Assembly: GCA_947585795.1 (NCBI GenBank)
Contig: CANPXG010000001.1
Span: 1 to 64,000 of the forward strand
DNA length: 64,000 nt
Source: an uncultured Clostridia bacterium
GTDB lineage: Bacteria; Bacillota; Clostridia; UBA1381
Direction: 5' to 3'
The notes beneath the pieces are model-generated. The model made no database searches, was not told where the DNA came from, and saw only the letters and a program-made list of their open reading frames with translations. A program made the translations under genes and the position numbers. Shown one piece after another: positions 60,750 through 64,000 of the stretch. Numbering within the stretch: the stretch's first letter is position 1; every line of letters starts with the position of its first letter.

Positions 60750-62597
60750 ATGAAAAAACTTATAAAAGCGTCGGCGGCGCTTCTTGTCACTTTGGCTGTG
60801 GCAATGCCCGTATTTGCCGCGCCGACGGATACAAACGCCTCCTCAAGATTCAATGATATAAACACGGAGAATTACGATTGGGCAAGACCGTATATAGACT
60901 CGATGGCGGAAAAAGGTCTTATTTCCGGCTACGAGGACGGTTCTTACAGACCTGATAACGACGTGACGCGCCTTGAGGCGATCTCGCTCTTCGCGAGAGC
61001 TATGGGCTCGGTGGACAAGGTCAACGACGAGATCATAGACATTGCTCACGAAAAATACGACAGCATCATCGATGGTTACGACCTTAAGTGGGGCGGCGAC
61101 GAGGTCGCTTATATGCTCTATAAGGGCGCGTTAAAGAAGGCAGACCTTGACACTTATTTAAGAGGCAATGAGAAGGACACGCCGATGAAGCGCTATGAGG
61201 CGGCTATAATCATAACAAAGGCAATGGGCGGCGAACAGGAAGCCCTTGCGGACTTGGGCGTGGTACTTGACTACACGGACGCGCGCGAGGTACCCTCGAA
61301 CGCAATTCAGTACGTGGCGTACGCGACTGAGCAGGGAATAATGGAAGGTATGGGGGACGGTCTTTTCTCCCCGAACACTCCCGTTAAGAGAAGTCAAATG
61401 GCAGTCATGCTGTCGCGCACGGTCGACAAGACGGACTACTCGTTTGAAAAAGCTAAGCTTTTGAGCGTCAACGCGGACACAAGAACGGTTGAGGTCGCGG
61501 GCGCTGACGGCGAGAGAAAGTCGTATACATACACGGATAGCACCGTAATGCGCAGCATGGGCGATGAAACGCAGCCCAAGGACTTCGCCGTAAATATAGA
61601 CGTTATACTGACGCTTTCGGGCACGACGCTTGCGGGTATCGACTCCGTTGCATCGCTTCCCGATGAAACCGTAAGAGGTAAGTACGTGAGCTACGCCACA
61701 ACATCGGGTAAGACTACTCTCAGAATGACCGACGAGGAGGGAGAAACGCACAGCTATGAGTGCACTTCGGACGTTTCCGTAATGTATGACGGAAGCCCCG
61801 CCACGATAAGAAGCTTCACAAACGGCGACGTTATAACGGTTACTCTCGTAAACGGAAAGGCAGCGTCGATAATCGGTGAAACAAAGACAAGCACCATTTC
61901 GGGCGCGATCGTGGAAAGTCTTAACGTAGGCAACGGCATAACGATCACGATAAGCCACGGCAACAGCGCTTACGACGGTCAGACATACGATGTATCGAGT
62001 GACGTTACAGTAAAGAAGAATGACGCGACAGTCGGACTTGACAGCATATACGCGGGCGACAAGGTGAACCTCACGCTGGAATACGGCGTTGTAACGAAGA
62101 TAGTGGCGACTTCGACGAAGAAAACGATCGAGGGCACGATAAGGTCACTGACAATAGCCTCACCGCGCTCGACAATGATCGTGAGAGTTGACAATGAGGA
62201 GGTAACGTATGAGATACCCGCCGATGTGGAAATACTTATAAACGGCGAGGAGGGTACCCTGTATGACTTCAGAGTGGGCGATATTGTTAAGCTCACGGTT
62301 GAGAGTGACGCGATAACAAGAATCGTGGCGACCTCGACACAGGAGTCCGCTGGCGATGTTACCGGCGTTGTAACGGATATTAACACGTCTTTCGGACTTA
62401 TAAACGTTAAGCCCTCGGGCTCGGATACTCCGGTCGGCGTATTCTGCAAGGACGAGCAGACAACGTTTGTGACCGCCGACGGTAAATCAAAGAAGATGAA
62501 GGACGTAAAGGTAGGTCAGACCGTAGAGGTTAAAGGCACGGTATCGAACGGAGCCTTTGTCGGAAAGCTGTTTGTAATCGTTTCCGAAGCGAAATAA
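60750..62597 (+). CDS. S-layer homology (SLH) domain protein with C-terminal repeated beta modules
   Basis: Signal peptide MKKLIKASAALLVTLAVAMPVFAA; SLH motifs (FNDINTENYDWARPYIDSMAEKGLISGYEDGSYRPDNDVTRLEAISLFARAMG). Confidence 0.92.
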   Translation: MKKLIKASAALLVTLAVAMPVFAAPTDTNASSRFNDINTENYDWARPYIDSMAEKGLISGYEDGSYRPDNDVTRLEAISLFARAMGSVDKVNDEIIDIAHEKYDSIIDGYDLKWGGDEVAYMLYKGALKKADLDTYLRGNEKDTPMKRYEAAIIITKAMGGEQEALADLGVVLDYTDAREVPSNAIQYVAYATEQGIMEGMGDGLFSPNTPVKRSQMAVMLSRTVDKTDYSFEKAKLLSVNADTRTVEVAGADGERKSYTYTDSTVMRSMGDETQPKDFAVNIDVILTLSGTTLAGIDSVASLPDETVRGKYVSYATTSGKTTLRMTDEEGETHSYECTSDVSVMYDGSPATIRSFTNGDVITVTLVNGKAASIIGETKTSTISGAIVESLNVGNGITITISHGNSAYDGQTYDVSSDVTVKKNDATVGLDSIYAGDKVNLTLEYGVVTKIVATSTKKTIEGTIRSLTIASPRSTMIVRVDNEEVTYEIPADVEILINGEEGTLYDFRVGDIVKLTVESDAITRIVATSTQESAGDVTGVVTDINTSFGLINVKPSGSDTPVGVFCKDEQTTFVTADGKSKKMKDVKVGQTVEVKGTVSNGAFVGKLFVIVSEAK

Positions 62598-62607
62598 TCC
62601 TGTAAAT

Positions 62608-62634
62608 AAGGGCGGAAAGGCTATTTCCGCCCTT
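62608..62634 (+). terminator. Intrinsic terminator
   Basis: aagggcggaaa-ggcta-tttccgccctt. Confidence 0.75.
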
Positions 62635-62675
62635 TATTGCGAATATCGCAAATATATAATGCTGCGAGGTAAAAG

Positions 62676-63848
62676 ATGAAAAGATTTGAAAAGTATTACG
62701 GCTGGATAGTGGCGTTCGTTTTCTGCGTGGCTGTAATAGCGGTTTATAAGACGTTTGACAATTTTCACAACATAACCTACTATATCGGTGTGGTCATACG
62801 CGCCATGAAGCCGTTTTTGCTTGCGTTTATTATAGCGTATATACTCAATATGCCGGCAAAAAGCCTGCAAAAGCTCCTGTCGCGCGTGAACAACAAATTT
62901 ATAAAAAAACACGTTTTCGGCATAAGCATAGTGGTAATATATCTCGGCGCGTGCGTGCTGGTGATATTTATACTCAGAATGCTTATACCGGCGCTGTACC
63001 GCAACATCATAGACCTGTACAACAGCGCTCCGAATTATATAAGCGCGTTCCAGAGATATATAAAGAATTTTGAAATCGTCAAGAGATTTAACCTTGACAA
63101 TATCGACTTGTACGCGGGCATAAAGAAGCTTCTCGACTCCGTGGACATGACGAATTTGGGCAAGTACGCGCAGGGCGTGTTTGAGGTCACAAGCGGAGTT
63201 TTTGACGTGTTTGTAGCGATAATCGCGTCAATATACATGCTTATAGATAAGGAGCGTCTGCAGGGTGCCATAATTAAGATCATGCGGCTGTTTTTCAAAA
63301 ATACCACGGTCGATACGATAATAAACAACGCGAAGCGCATAAACGACATATTCACGAACTATATCTACAGCCGCCTGACGTGCAGCGTCATAATGGCGGT
63401 CATATGCAGTGCGGCGCTTATGCTTCTCAATGTCAGATATGCCCTTATATTGGGACTGTTTATCGGCGTGATGGATATGATACCGTACTTCGGCTCGATC
63501 ATATCGTGCGTGATTTCTATAGGCGTAACGCTGATCACGGGTGGATTGTGGAAAGGTATTTGGACGGGAGTCGTGCTCCTTGTTCTTCAGCAGATCGACG
63601 GTAACGTGCTGGGACCGAAAATCATGGGACAAACGCTCGAAATACGTCCGCTGTGGATCATATTTGCGGTATCTGTTGGCGGCACGCTTTTCGGTTTTAT
63701 AGGTATGCTTATTTCCGTGCCCGTAATAGCGATAGTGCGCGCGGTCGGTGCGGAATATATACATTCGAGAGAGGCTAAATTGGCTGCCAGCGCAGCAGAC
63801 GCGGGTGACGCTGAGCCTTCAAAGGAAAGTGAAAGCCATGACGAATAG
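62676..63848 (+). CDS. AI-2E family transporter
   Basis: YILNMPAKSLQKLL; IGVMDMIPYFGSIISCVISIGVTLITGGLWKGIWTGVVLLVLQQIDGNVLGPKIMGQTLEIRPLWIIFAVSVGGTLFGFIGMLISVPVIAI. Confidence 0.92.
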   Translation: MKRFEKYYGWIVAFVFCVAVIAVYKTFDNFHNITYYIGVVIRAMKPFLLAFIIAYILNMPAKSLQKLLSRVNNKFIKKHVFGISIVVIYLGACVLVIFILRMLIPALYRNIIDLYNSAPNYISAFQRYIKNFEIVKRFNLDNIDLYAGIKKLLDSVDMTNLGKYAQGVFEVTSGVFDVFVAIIASIYMLIDKERLQGAIIKIMRLFFKNTTVDTIINNAKRINDIFTNYIYSRLTCSVIMAVICSAALMLLNVRYALILGLFIGVMDMIPYFGSIISCVISIGVTLITGGLWKGIWTGVVLLVLQQIDGNVLGPKIMGQTLEIRPLWIIFAVSVGGTLFGFIGMLISVPVIAIVRAVGAEYIHSREAKLAASAADAGDAEPSKESESHDE

Positions 63849-64000
63849 TATTGCGGTCATAGGCGGAGGCGCGTCGGGACTTACGGCGGCGATAGCCGCG
63901 GCAAAAAGTGGTAAATACAGCGTCACCGTCTACGAGGGCGGTGAGAGGCTAGGAAGGAAGATACTCGCCACCGGTAACGGACGCTGCAACATGACAAACA
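63838..64000 (+). CDS. HI0933-like NAD(P)/FAD-dependent oxidoreductase, N-terminus only (runs off window)
   Basis: MTNSIAVIGGGASGLTAAIAAAKSGKYSVTVYEGGERLGRKILATGNGRCNMTN. Confidence 0.85.
   Translation, partial: MTNSIAVIGGGASGLTAAIAAAKSGKYSVTVYEGGERLGRKILATGNGRCNMTN

Overview
The window looks like a 64-kb chromosomal segment from an endospore-forming, Clostridia-like Firmicute. It carries spo0A, sigK, type III glutamine synthetase, an SRP RNA upstream of dnaX-ybaB-recR, and ylxM-ffh-rpsP-khpA-rimM-trmD. It is mostly housekeeping: asnA-asnS, nadE, efp, hemW, CIRCE-hrcA-grpE-dnaK, dnaJ, hisD-hisB, MATE transporter, glnA(III), tRNA-Ser, secDF, rnr, a THUMP methyltransferase, recR, ybaB and dnaX. 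Accessory or less-described parts are: (i) a decayed large serine recombinase at the left edge; (ii) a palindrome-rich repeat block next to an orphan fumarase beta subunit; (iii) a ~42-44 bp tandem repeat covering the rnr stop codon and running into the start region of the next gene; (iv) an envelope-polymer locus (GT4-CsaB fusion, MurJ-like flippase, O-antigen ligase-like protein, GT4, two DUF4330 proteins), with two divergent SLH-domain proteins about 8 kb further on; (v) a cluster of three small uncharacterised genes behind a sigma-E/K-like promoter; (vi) a translationally coupled DUF5107/TPR plus GH2 pair. No CRISPR array, restriction system or recognisable phage module was seen. Family assignments come from recognising motifs in the translated ORFs; no database search was run.
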